This document shows, in pieces, positions 8,351-16,053 of a DNA stretch of 48,535 nucleotides. Source of the stretch: DASYAE01 sp036501535 (GTDB taxonomy: Bacteria > Actinomycetota > Actinomycetes > Streptomycetales > Catenulisporaceae); the NCBI GenBank assembly GCA_036501535.1, contig DASYAE010000171.1, positions 1 to 48,535 of the forward strand. The letters run 5' to 3'. A model generated the notes under the pieces. That model had not been told where the DNA came from. It ran no database searches and was given only the letters and a program-made list of their open reading frames with translations. The first letter of the stretch is position 1; each line of letters starts with the position of its first letter. A program made the position numbers and the translations under genes.

Positions 8351-9147
8351 TGAAGGCAGCGTTGATCCAGCTGGACGTCGACCTCGCGCAGGATCGGTCG
8401 GAGGCCCGCAAGGCCGCGGTGCAGAAGGTGTACGAGGCCGCGCGGGGCGGCGCGGAGTTGGTGGTGCTGCCGGAGCTGTGGCTGCACGGCGGCTTCGATC
8501 CGAAGCCGTGGCCCGAGGCCGCGGAGGACGTGCACGGCGAGACGGCCCAGCTGTTCGCCGAGGCGGCGGTCGACTGCGGCATCACGGTGCACGCCGGCTC
8601 GATCGTGGAGCGCGCCGAGGACGGCCTGCTGTTCAACACCTCGCTGGTGTTCGACCCGCAGGGCGCGCCGCTGGCCGGATACCGCAAGATCCACCGCTTC
8701 GGCTTCGACAAGGGCGAGGCCGCGGTGATGTCGGCGGGGGAGGAGATCGCGGTCTTCCCGCTGTGCGCCGCGGACGGCTCGGTGATCACCACGGTCGGCC
8801 TGGCCACCTGCTACGACCTGCGCTTCCCGGAGATGTACCGCCGGCTGATGGACCACGGCGCGGAGACGATCCTGACGGTCGCCGCGTGGCCGGCCCGGCG
8901 CCGCGAGCACTGGCGCACCCTGCTGCGGGCCCGCGCGATCGAGAACCAGACCTTCGTGCTGGCCTGCGCGGCCGCCGGGACGCAGGCGGACCTCGAGATG
9001 TCGGGCCACTCGATGGCAGTGGATCCCTGGGGCGAGATCCTGGCCGAGGGCGGCGACGGCGAGCAGATCGTCTACGTGGACTTCGACCCGGCGGTCGTGG
9101 CGACGACCCGGGAGCGCTTCCCCGTGCTGAAGGACCGCCGGCTCTGA
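8350..9147 (+). CDS. carbon-nitrogen hydrolase (nitrilase superfamily)
   Basis: The Glu-Lys-Cys triad of the superfamily is visible: E42 in LPELW, K113 in YRKIHRFGF, and C154 in ATCYDLRFPE. The 265-residue length equals a single nitrilase domain. These enzymes hydrolyse amides, most often small omega-amides or N-carbamoyl compounds; the DLRFPE context is typical of omega-amidase/NIT-like members. Such an amidase would fit beside an aminotransferase, since it can clear 2-oxoglutaramate, but that link is inference. The frame is open upstream to 8299 across the terminator; the ATG at 8350 is chosen because a -10 box sits 7 bases ahead of it. Confidence 0.88.
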   Translation: MKAALIQLDVDLAQDRSEARKAAVQKVYEAARGGAELVVLPELWLHGGFDPKPWPEAAEDVHGETAQLFAEAAVDCGITVHAGSIVERAEDGLLFNTSLVFDPQGAPLAGYRKIHRFGFDKGEAAVMSAGEEIAVFPLCAADGSVITTVGLATCYDLRFPEMYRRLMDHGAETILTVAAWPARRREHWRTLLRARAIENQTFVLACAAAGTQADLEMSGHSMAVDPWGEILAEGGDGEQIVYVDFDPAVVATTRERFPVLKDRRL

Positions 9148-9158
9148 GGCCGACGGGC

Positions 9159-9184
9159 GGAACCTGCGCGACGCGCGCGCCGTC
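9159..9184 (+). promoter_or_regulatory. putative ECF-type promoter of the lipoprotein gene
   Basis: GGAACC (9159-9164) and CGTC (9181-9184) are separated by 16 bases, matching the general ECF sigma-factor pattern (GGAAC ... CGTC). The lipoprotein start at 9230 lies about 45 bases downstream. Confidence 0.4.
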
Positions 9185-9229
9185 CAAGGTGCAATCGGTC
9201 CCAGGGGAGGGATCCGTCTCGAGCGGTGG

Positions 9230-10282
9230 ATGAGTATGCAAGCACGTACTGCACTTCTGGCCGGGTTGCTGATCGCCGGATGCTGCGCGGGCTGCGCCTC
9301 GAAGTCGCAGACCCCGAACGCGGGCGCGCCGCCGCAGGGCCCGGGCACGCCGGCCCCGGCGGTGACGTCGACAACGGTCGGGAATGCGCCGGGGAACGTG
9401 CCCGATATCACGGGCGGGCAATGCCCGACGGATTCGACGGATCCTGCGGTCGAGTACATAGCCGCGACCGCCAGCACCCAGCCTTCGGGCGTCCCGCTTT
9501 CGCCCGGCTTCAAGCCGGTCGCCGCAGTGCGCTGCGAGACGCAGATCAAGACGGTCCCGGGCGACGGGGTGTGGCAGGTCGCCGTGGCACAGCGTGCGAC
9601 GAGCGGCCTCGACCCGTTGATCACCGCGCTCCGGCTGCCCTCGAGCAACCCGCCGGACGGTATCCAGATCCCGTGTGCCGCCGTGGGGTTCGTGGCGCCG
9701 GAATTCGCCCTCGTCGATGCCCAGGGGCGGACCGTGCAGCCGAGCCTGCCGCACGACGTGTGCGAAAACCCGCTGACCCGGGTCCTGGACGCGCTGAACG
9801 CACTGCCCTGGAAGACCGAGACCGAGCAGAACGTCTCCCAGATGCAGACCCAGGCGGAACTCGACACCGGATGCCCGAGCGGATACAAGGACGTGTTCGA
9901 GCTACCCACCGTCGCATCACCCGCACCAGGGGCCGCGGCTCCCGGCGCGGCGGCTCTGAAGCCCACGGCAGTATGCGAATACACGATGTCGGCGACGGCG
10001 CCGCCGAAGACCGGCTCGATCGACAGCGCCCTCTTCAGCCACGGCCTGAAGCTCGTCAGCGCTCAGCAGTCTGCGATCGCCGCCGCACTGGCCGGTTCGC
10101 GCCCGACCCCGGCGAGCGCCTGCTCGGCTATGCCTTCCAGGCTCGCAGTGTTGATCGCCGGTACGAGCGGGGATCTCGTCGTCGAACTCGACGGCTGTCA
10201 GCGCATGCTCTATCCGGACGACTCCGCCGGGCAGACCCCTGCCGCGCTTCTCAGCGCCCTGGCCGCAGTCGGCATCTCCTGA
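9230..10282 (+). CDS. secreted lipoprotein of unknown function
   Basis: The 350-residue product starts with a short hydrophobic signal ending in LLIAGC (lipobox Cys18; C19 and C22 follow), so it should be lipid-anchored outside the membrane. A Pro/Ala-rich linker follows. The rest holds several spaced cysteines (GGQCP, AAVRCE, IQIPCA, HDVCEN, DTGCPS, AVCEY, ASACSA, DGCQRM) that probably form disulfides, as expected outside the cell. No enzyme motif is seen and I recognise no family. An ECF-like promoter precedes it and an ECF sigma gene faces it from downstream, so an envelope-stress link is possible. A second ATG at 9236 is an alternative start. Confidence 0.75.
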   Translation: MSMQARTALLAGLLIAGCCAGCASKSQTPNAGAPPQGPGTPAPAVTSTTVGNAPGNVPDITGGQCPTDSTDPAVEYIAATASTQPSGVPLSPGFKPVAAVRCETQIKTVPGDGVWQVAVAQRATSGLDPLITALRLPSSNPPDGIQIPCAAVGFVAPEFALVDAQGRTVQPSLPHDVCENPLTRVLDALNALPWKTETEQNVSQMQTQAELDTGCPSGYKDVFELPTVASPAPGAAAPGAAALKPTAVCEYTMSATAPPKTGSIDSALFSHGLKLVSAQQSAIAAALAGSRPTPASACSAMPSRLAVLIAGTSGDLVVELDGCQRMLYPDDSAGQTPAALLSALAAVGIS

Positions 10283-10301
10283 GCCTGAGGCCGCGTCTCC
10301 C

Positions 10302-11297
10302 TCACTGCGACGCGCCGAGCCCGCGCAGCTTCTCCGGGTTGGCCTGGAGGCGCAGGTTGACGATCCGGCCGCCGGCCAGGTCGAAGGTCATCACGCCGCC
10401 GACCTGGCCGCCGTAGATCCACAGCAGGCCCGTCTCGCCGTTGATCTCGGCGAGCCGGGCGGCCAGGCCCTCGGCCTCCGGCTTGCGGGCGATGCCGAGC
10501 AGCCAGCGGGCCACGTGGTCGGCGCCGTACAGCGGCCGGCGGGCCGCGCGGACGACCCCTCCGCCATCGGTCCAAGCGGTCACGTCCGGCGCGAGCACTT
10601 CGAGCAGCTCGGCGAGGTCGCCGCCCTGGCAGGCCGCGAAGAAGCGCTCGAGGATCTCCGAGCGCTGCTTCACGTCGGTGTCGAAGCGCGGGCGCCGGGC
10701 CTGCACGTGCTCCCGGGCCCGGTGCGCGACCTGCCGGACCGACACCTCCGAGCGATCAAGCATCCCGCCGATCTCGGCGTGCGAATAGCCGAAGACCTCG
10801 CGCAACACGAACACGGCGCGCTCCAGCGGGCTCAGGCTCTCCAGGACCACCAGCATGGCCGTGGACACCGACTCGGCCAGTTCGGCCTCCTGCGCGCCGT
10901 CTCCGGCCGCGGACGAGGCGAGCGACGAGGTGAGGCTCGAGGTGAGCATCGGCTCGGGCAGCCACGGGCCCACATAGGTCTCGCGTACCGCTTTGGCCGA
11001 AGTGAGCCGGTTGAGCGACAGATTGGTGACCGTGCGCACCAGGTAGGCCTTCGGGTTGCGCACCTCGTCGCGGTCGGCCTTCGCCCAGTTGATCCAGGCG
11101 TCCTGCAGGACGTCCTCGGCGTCGGCGACGCTGCCGAGCATCCGGTAGGCCGTGGCGAACATCAGGCCCCGGTGCTCGCCGAACGGGCCGAGGGCGCTCT
11201 CCTCGTTCGCGCTGGTCGCGGCGGACAGGTCGGACACGGTCGGTTCAACCTCTCGTGGCTCGGTCTTCTCCTTCGACAGCGTAATGTCGACGCTCAT
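10302..11297 (-). CDS. ECF41-type RNA polymerase sigma factor with SnoaL-like C-terminal domain (SigJ-like)
   Basis: A 331-residue sigma factor. Region 2 (GLMFATAYRMLGSVADAEDVLQDAW) binds the -10 element. The linker carries the ECF41 signature GPWLPEP. Region 4 (LSPLERAVFVLREVFGYSHAEIGGML) binds the -35. A SnoaL-like tail follows, with the ECF41 motifs WTDGGG and NPEKL. In ECF41 factors this tail contacts the core domains and tunes activity, replacing a separate anti-sigma factor. The ATG at 11297 sits behind GGAGGAGC; the frame is open further upstream without a ribosome site. ECF41 genes often neighbour a COE-family (carboxymuconolactone decarboxylase) gene; none is present here. An ECF41-like promoter precedes the gene, suggesting autoregulation. 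Confidence 0.9.
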   Translation of the reverse strand: MSVDITLSKEKTEPREVEPTVSDLSAATSANEESALGPFGEHRGLMFATAYRMLGSVADAEDVLQDAWINWAKADRDEVRNPKAYLVRTVTNLSLNRLTSAKAVRETYVGPWLPEPMLTSSLTSSLASSAAGDGAQEAELAESVSTAMLVVLESLSPLERAVFVLREVFGYSHAEIGGMLDRSEVSVRQVAHRAREHVQARRPRFDTDVKQRSEILERFFAACQGGDLAELLEVLAPDVTAWTDGGGVVRAARRPLYGADHVARWLLGIARKPEAEGLAARLAEINGETGLLWIYGGQVGGVMTFDLAGGRIVNLRLQANPEKLRGLGASQ

Positions 11298-11331
11298 CGG
11301 CCGCTCCTCCCGTCTGGTCGATCTGGGATAA

Positions 11332-11358
11332 GACACGACGCCGGCCCGGAGCGTGACA
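11332..11358 (-). promoter_or_regulatory. putative autoregulated ECF41 promoter
   Basis: On the minus strand TGTCACG (11358-11352), 16 bases, then TGTC (11335-11332). The ECF41 consensus I recall is TGTCACA-N16-CGTC, so this differs by one base in each box. The start codon is about 35 bases downstream. Confidence 0.55.
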
Positions 11359-11428
11359 CGTCCGGCTATGACGTGGGTCACAGCGCCGCGCGGCGACTGC
11401 GCCGGTCAGGATGATCGCCGCGGCGAAA

Positions 11429-11441
11429 TATCATGGACGCA
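11429..11441 (+). promoter_or_regulatory. leaderless promoter of the thioredoxin/NHL gene
   Basis: A good -10 box TATCAT (11429-11434) ends 6 bases before ATG 11441. There is no ribosome site, which fits a leaderless transcript. Confidence 0.5.
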
Positions 11442-13276
11442 TGGTGGACAAGCAGCCCGCTCAGCCTGCTCAGCCGCGCGTGCGCGCGCCGAGGCTTACC
11501 GGCCGCGGCTGGATCAACACGGCCGGCGGCGCGGCGCCCGACCTGGCCGGGCGCATCGTCCTGTTGGATTTCTGGACCTTCTGCTGCGCCAACTGCCTGC
11601 ACGTGATCGACGAGCTGCGCGGCATCGAGGACGAGTTCGCCGACGTCCTCGTGGTGGTGGGCGTGCACTCGCCGAAGTTCGTGCACGAGGCGGACCGCGA
11701 CGCGCTGGTCGCGGCCTGCGAGCGCTACGACGTCCGGCACCCGGTCCTCGACGACCCGGAGCTGTCCACCTGGAAGGCCTTCGCGGTGCGCGCCTGGCCG
11801 ACGCTGAGCGTGGTCGACCCGGAGGGCTACGTGGTCGCGCAGATGTCCGGCGAGGGGCACGCACACAGCCTTCGTACCCTGATCGCCCGGCTGGTCGCCG
11901 AGCACGAGGCCAAGGGAACCCTGCGCCGAGGTCAGAGCCCGTATACGCCGCCGGAGCCGGAGCCGACCGAGCTGCGCTTCCCCGGCAAGATCGCCGCGCT
12001 GCCGGGCGGGACCTTCGCGGTCTCCGACACGGCGCACCACCGCGTCGTCGAGATCGCCGCGGACGGCGAGACCGTGCTGCGCGCCTTCGGCTCCGGCGCC
12101 CGGGGGCTGGCCGACGGTCCGGCGGACCAGGCGCGCTTCAGCGAGCCGCAGGGGCTGTGCCTGCTCGATGAGAACACCGTGCTGGTCGCGGACTCGGTCA
12201 ACCACGCGCTGCGCACGATCGACCTGGCCGACGGCGCGGTGCGGACCGTCGCGGGCACCGGCCGGCAGTGGGCGCAGGGGTCTGTGTCAGCTGGTCCGGC
12301 CCGCGAAATCGACCTGTCCAGCCCGTGGGACCTCGCCGTGCTGCCGGACGGCCGGATCGCCGTCGCCATGGCCGGGATCCACCAGCTGTGGACGTACGAT
12401 CCGGCGGCGGGCACCGTCGCCGCGACCGCCGGCACGACCAACGAAGGGCTCGTCGACGGACCGGCCGGCCAGGCCTGGTTCTCCCAGCCCTCCGGCCTCG
12501 CGCTCGGCGCCGACGGCCGGCTGTGGATCGCCGACTCCGAGTCGTCCGCGCTGCGCAGCCTGCACGACGGCCGGGTGGAGACCGCGGTCGGCCAGGGCCT
12601 GTTCGACTTCGGGCTGCGCGACGGCGAAGCGAAACAGGCGCTGTTCCAGCATCCGCTCGGCGTGACCGCGCTGCCGGACGGCTCGGTAGCGGTCTGCGAC
12701 ACCTACAACGGCGCGATCCGCCGCTACGACCCGGCCGCCGAGCAGGTCACGACCCTGATCACCGGGCTGCGCGAGCCCTCCGGCGCGGTGCTCGCGGAGG
12801 GCGGGCTGCTCGTGGTCGAGTCCGCCGCGCACCGGCTGACCCGGATCCGCCTGCCGGAGGAGGCGCTGCGGGTCGAGCCGGCCGCCTATCGCACCCGGCG
12901 CCCGGCCACCGACGTCGCGCCGGGGCCGGTGGAGCTGGTCGTCGTGTTCGAGCCGCCGATCGGGCAGAAGATGGACGACCGGTTCGGGCCGTCCACCGAG
13001 CTGACCGTCTCCGCCTCGCCGCCCGGCCTGCTGGTCTCCGGCGCCGGCCGGGGCACCGGCCTGGACCGGGCGCTGGTGCTCTCCGACACGGTCGGATCAG
13101 GGGTCTTGCACGTCTCGGCCAGGGCCGCGTCCTGCGACGAGCCCGCGCCCGGCGCCGACCCGGCGGAGTTCTTCCCGGCCTGCCACATCCACCAGCAGGA
13201 CTGGGGCATCCCGGTTCGGCTCGTGCCCGGCGCGCCGTCGCGACTACCGCTGATCCTTCGTGGATCAGTGTCCTGA
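11441..13276 (+). CDS. thioredoxin-fold plus NHL beta-propeller protein (NHLRC2-like)
   Basis: Residues about 20-165 form a thioredoxin-like domain with FWTFCCANC; C49 and C52 make the CxxC pair. Then come NHL repeats (about 180-480) with recurring phrases such as DTAHHRVVEI, DSVNHALRTIDL, DSESSALRSL and DTYNGAIRRYD, which build a propeller. A final beta-rich domain (about 500-611) follows. This three-part order matches human NHLRC2 and its bacterial relatives. No signal peptide is present, so it is probably cytoplasmic. Its role is unknown, with a redox function on a protein partner likely. The upstream 10 codons of open frame are excluded because the -10 box at 11429 implies a start at 11441. 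The stop overlaps the convergent methyltransferase gene by 12 bp. Confidence 0.88.
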   Translation: MVDKQPAQPAQPRVRAPRLTGRGWINTAGGAAPDLAGRIVLLDFWTFCCANCLHVIDELRGIEDEFADVLVVVGVHSPKFVHEADRDALVAACERYDVRHPVLDDPELSTWKAFAVRAWPTLSVVDPEGYVVAQMSGEGHAHSLRTLIARLVAEHEAKGTLRRGQSPYTPPEPEPTELRFPGKIAALPGGTFAVSDTAHHRVVEIAADGETVLRAFGSGARGLADGPADQARFSEPQGLCLLDENTVLVADSVNHALRTIDLADGAVRTVAGTGRQWAQGSVSAGPAREIDLSSPWDLAVLPDGRIAVAMAGIHQLWTYDPAAGTVAATAGTTNEGLVDGPAGQAWFSQPSGLALGADGRLWIADSESSALRSLHDGRVETAVGQGLFDFGLRDGEAKQALFQHPLGVTALPDGSVAVCDTYNGAIRRYDPAAEQVTTLITGLREPSGAVLAEGGLLVVESAAHRLTRIRLPEEALRVEPAAYRTRRPATDVAPGPVELVVVFEPPIGQKMDDRFGPSTELTVSASPPGLLVSGAGRGTGLDRALVLSDTVGSGVLHVSARAASCDEPAPGADPAEFFPACHIHQQDWGIPVRLVPGAPSRLPLILRGSVS

Positions 13277-13918
13277 AGCGGACCGGCACGGCTCCAGCCG
13301 GGCGTAGTACGCGAACGGCGGGCCGATCAGCCGGGTCACGTGCAGGCCGGCGGCGTTGGCGTGCCGGGCCAGGAGCGGCCGGCGCACCTGGTGCCGGTCG
13401 AAGAACTCTCCGATCACGACGCGCCCGTCGGCCTTCACGACGCGCCGCAGCTCCCGCAGCGCCTGTTCGGGCCGCGGGATCTCGCCGAGCGCGGTCACGA
13501 GGTACGCGGAGTCGAACTGCGCGTCCCCGAACGGAAGGCTGTGCGCGTTGGCGCGGGTCGGGGTGATGTTCTCGATGCCGAGATCCTCCGCCCGGCGCAT
13601 GACGTGGTCGAGCATCTCCTGCTGGATGTCGACGATGTCGAGGCCGCCCCCGCCGCCGAGCTGCGGGGCCGTGCGCAGCGCCTGCAGCCCGGTGCCCGGC
13701 CCGACCTCCAGCACCCGCTGCCCGGCGATGGGTTCGAGCATCGCCTCCAGCCGTCTCTGGGACAGGAACGGCAGCGGCAGGTCCAGCAGACGGCGCTGGG
13801 CGTAGGGGTAGGGCGCGGAGTCGAACGCCCACCAGGACCAGGCGGCGGCTCCGGCGGCCGCGGCGGCCAGTCCCCAGCGCGTGGAGGGCCGCCGTGCGGC
13901 GGCGCGCAGATTCATCAT
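13265..13918 (-). CDS. class I SAM-dependent methyltransferase with N-terminal membrane anchor
   Basis: The 217-residue protein has a Rossmann methyltransferase domain: motif I VLEVGPGTG (about 69-77), an acidic strand LDIVDIQQEM and a later DSAYLVTALGEIP. Methyltransf_11-type enzymes of this kind act on lipids, quinones or small molecules. An Ala/Trp-rich hydrophobic stretch near residues 15-32 could anchor it to the membrane, which would suit a lipid substrate. It follows the small membrane-protein gene after 7 bases, so the two are co-transcribed. Substrate unknown. Confidence 0.82.
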   Translation of the reverse strand: MMNLRAAARRPSTRWGLAAAAAGAAAWSWWAFDSAPYPYAQRRLLDLPLPFLSQRRLEAMLEPIAGQRVLEVGPGTGLQALRTAPQLGGGGGLDIVDIQQEMLDHVMRRAEDLGIENITPTRANAHSLPFGDAQFDSAYLVTALGEIPRPEQALRELRRVVKADGRVVIGEFFDRHQVRRPLLARHANAAGLHVTRLIGPPFAYYARLEPCRSASGH

Positions 13919-13925
13919 CAGTGTC

Positions 13926-14390
13926 CTATCTTTCGAGAGGGGCGAGGTCGAGGCGGGCGGCCGGCTCCGACGGGGCCGTCGGGCCGGCCGGATCAGGACC
14001 CGGTGTCGTACCGGATGCCGCGGTGCGCCAGGCGATCGCGGCGCAGACCCCGGCCAGCGGCAGCTCCAGACCGCCGGCCATGAGCAGCGCCAGGGCGAGG
14101 TCGGCCCCCGGCGCGGCCGTCATCGTGTCGAACCAGGCGTCGACGACCAGCAGGGACGAGGTCGCCGCGGCGGTCGCGCAGAGGTGCCGGCCGCGGCGCA
14201 GCAGGAGCACGCCGGTGCCGATGAATCCGAGTGCTTCCATGCCGTCCAGCCCGGCCCAGACCGCGGACCAGTGCTCCGCGGTCGTGCGGGCCGGCAGGGC
14301 GACGCAGAGGACGAAGGCCCAGCCGAAGACGACGGACCCGCAGCCGATGAGCCCGTATGCGGCTCTTCGGTCCTGGATGAGGGCGTGCAT
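13926..14390 (-). CDS. small integral membrane protein, four predicted TM helices
   Basis: The 154-residue product has four hydrophobic stretches (AYGLIGCGSVVFGWAFVLCV, a helix around GFIGTGVLLL, one around AATSSLLVVDAWFDTM, and LALALLMAGGLELPLAGVC) and a Pro/Ala-rich polar tail. It resembles small DoxX/DUF-type membrane proteins but I cannot name a family. It is the first gene of a pair with the membrane-anchored methyltransferase. The ATG at 14390 has only a close GGAG. The frame is open further upstream but overlaps the neighbouring gene there. Confidence 0.65.
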   Translation of the reverse strand: MHALIQDRRAAYGLIGCGSVVFGWAFVLCVALPARTTAEHWSAVWAGLDGMEALGFIGTGVLLLRRGRHLCATAAATSSLLVVDAWFDTMTAAPGADLALALLMAGGLELPLAGVCAAIAWRTAASGTTPGPDPAGPTAPSEPAARLDLAPLER

Positions 14391-14464
14391 GATCTCCGTT
14401 CCGGCTTCTGGGATCAGGGTCGGAAGTCGGGGCGCTGGGCCCGCGCCTGTGGGTGTGTGCTGAT

Positions 14465-15304
14465 TCAGATGGAAGAGGGCGGGCAGGTCTCCTGGGCTGA
14501 GATCGTCTGTGCGGACGAGGTGGAGCCGTCCATGCTGGTGAACGTGAACTGCGCGCCGACGTTGACGACGGCGGCGGCGTAGGCGTCCGGCTCGCCGGTG
14601 TCCTTCGGATACACATCGAGCCCGTAGTTGTTGTCCACGATGCCGGTGATGTCGATCTGCGCGACGTTCTGCGTCGCGAACACGACGAGCACCAGGCCGC
14701 AGTCGTCCTCGGGCGGGAAGGGCGAGTAGTTTCCGATCAGCAGGTACATCGAGTCGGCGAGCAGGCCGTCGCCCGCCGACGTGCCCGCCGCCGAGAGGTC
14801 CGGCAGGTAGTGCATCACGCACTCGACCTGGCTGCTCCTGTTGATCGGCAGCAGCAGGTAGATGCACGGGTTGCTCACCGCGCCGCTGTCGATCGACACC
14901 TCCCAGGGCAGGCCGTACGTCGCGCCGGGCGGTGAGATCCACGTGCCCGGCAGCGTCGCCGCCGGCTCGCTCGTGACGCCGACGCTGCTGCTGATCGTCG
15001 AGTCGACCGGCGGCGTCGACGGTGTCGGCGAAGGGCTCTGTGTCGGGCTGGTCGCAGGGCCCACCGTCTGCGGGGTGTGTCCGGGCCCTGCGGGCAGGAT
15101 CACGCTGAACAGGATCACGGCGGCCGCGCTGAAGACCGCCGCCGCGCTGCCCACGCCGACGCCGATCTTCCGGTTGCGCCGGACCCGCCGGGCCTCGCCC
15201 GCCACGCCGGAGACCAGGTCGACCGCCGGCCGGTACTCGTCGGCGGCCCGGCGCATCAGCTCCCGCACTCGCGTGCCGGCGGCCTCGTCAAGGTCCTCAC
15301 TCAC
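14465..15304 (-). CDS. single-pass membrane protein, putative partner of the adjacent SigE-family sigma factor
   Basis: A 279-residue protein with a charged cytoplasmic N-terminus (about 1-45, LDEAAGTRVRELMRRAADEY), one membrane helix (about 49-70) and a Ser/Thr/Pro-rich linker leading to an extracellular domain with several Cys. Its GTG overlaps the sigma-factor stop (GTGA), so translation is coupled. This arrangement is typical of anti-sigma factors or membrane sensors paired with SigE-family sigma factors, though no ZAS-type HxxxCxxC motif is visible. The same architecture recurs in the broken gene at 44581-45581. Function is inferred from context only. Confidence 0.75.
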   Translation of the reverse strand: MSEDLDEAAGTRVRELMRRAADEYRPAVDLVSGVAGEARRVRRNRKIGVGVGSAAAVFSAAAVILFSVILPAGPGHTPQTVGPATSPTQSPSPTPSTPPVDSTISSSVGVTSEPAATLPGTWISPPGATYGLPWEVSIDSGAVSNPCIYLLLPINRSSQVECVMHYLPDLSAAGTSAGDGLLADSMYLLIGNYSPFPPEDDCGLVLVVFATQNVAQIDITGIVDNNYGLDVYPKDTGEPDAYAAAVVNVGAQFTFTSMDGSTSSAQTISAQETCPPSSI

Positions 15305-15906
15305 CGCCGGGCTCCTTCCGGGCCGTTCTCGTCGACGGCCTCGGCGACCCGGTCCCCGCGCGCGCCGAACCCGGTGTCGAGTTCCGCGTCGATCTGCTCG
15401 CCGAGCAGCTCCCGCAGCCGGGCCAGCGCCCGCGCGGTCTGGCTTTTGACCGTCCCCGCGCTGCATCCGAGGGCCGCCGCGGTGCCCTCGACGGTCAGGT
15501 CCTCCCAGTACCGCAGGACCAGCACCGCCCGGCTGCGCCGGCCGAGCTGTTCGAGCGCTGAGAGCAGGTCGAGCCGCAGGTCCGCCTGTGCGGCCGGGTC
15601 CGGCCGCCGCTGCGGGCCGGGCTCGTCGATCGGCAGCTCGCCGGCCTGCGCAAGGGCGATGTGCGTCGTGCGCTCCCGGCCCAGCTTGCGCCGGTCGGTG
15701 AGGTACGCGTTGATCAGTGTCCTGTGCGCGTACGCGTCGACCGAGTCGGCCTTGCGGGCCCGGTTCCAGTGCCGGCACAGGTTGGTCAGCGCCTCCTGCA
15801 CCAGATCCTCGGCGCCGCTCGGGTTCCCGCACAGCAGATACGCGGTGCGCATCAAGCCGTGCTGGCGGGCCCGCGCGAACTCGGTGAACTCGTCGATCCG
15901 GTCCAC
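15301..15906 (-). CDS. SigE-family (TIGR02983-like) ECF RNA polymerase sigma factor
   Basis: The 201-residue product shows region 2 (GLMRTAYLLCGNPSGAEDLVQEAL followed by LCRHWNRA) and region 4 (LGRRSRAVLVLRYWEDLTVEGTAAALGCSAGTVKSQTARAL). The spacing TVKSQTARAL is characteristic of this large actinobacterial family. It redirects RNA polymerase to a small regulon in response to an envelope or unknown signal. GTG 15906 follows a GGAGGAGGG run. The gene overlaps its downstream membrane partner by 4 bp. A GCAACC-type promoter precedes it. Confidence 0.9.
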   Translation of the reverse strand: MDRIDEFTEFARARQHGLMRTAYLLCGNPSGAEDLVQEALTNLCRHWNRARKADSVDAYAHRTLINAYLTDRRKLGRERTTHIALAQAGELPIDEPGPQRRPDPAAQADLRLDLLSALEQLGRRSRAVLVLRYWEDLTVEGTAAALGCSAGTVKSQTARALARLRELLGEQIDAELDTGFGARGDRVAEAVDENGPEGARR

Positions 15907-15942
15907 CCGCCCTCCTCCCCGCGCATCGTCCTGTGCCCATGA

Positions 15943-15966
15943 GTCGCGGGAGGGCGAAAAGGTTGC
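15943..15966 (-). promoter_or_regulatory. putative ECF promoter (GCAACC-N14-CGAC)
   Basis: On the minus strand GCAACC (15966-15961) is followed after 14 bases by CGAC (15946-15943), about 37 bases before the sigma start. The same arrangement occurs before the second SigE-family gene at 46205-46228. Confidence 0.45.
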
Positions 15967-15985
15967 GTGCGGCGCCGGGACGCGC

Positions 15986-16015
15986 CGCGGGGGCGGGCCG
16001 GGACCCGCCCCCGCG
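15986..16015 (-). terminator. hairpin terminator after the GH12 gene
   Basis: A perfect 12-bp GC stem, CGCGGGGGCGGG (15986-15997) with CCCGCCCCCGCG (16004-16015) and a 6-base loop, 38 bases beyond the GH12 stop. There is no U-run, which is common in actinomycetes. Confidence 0.7.
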
Positions 16016-16053
16016 ATGGAGGGTTCGAACTCAGGTGGTGTCAGAGGTCGGTG

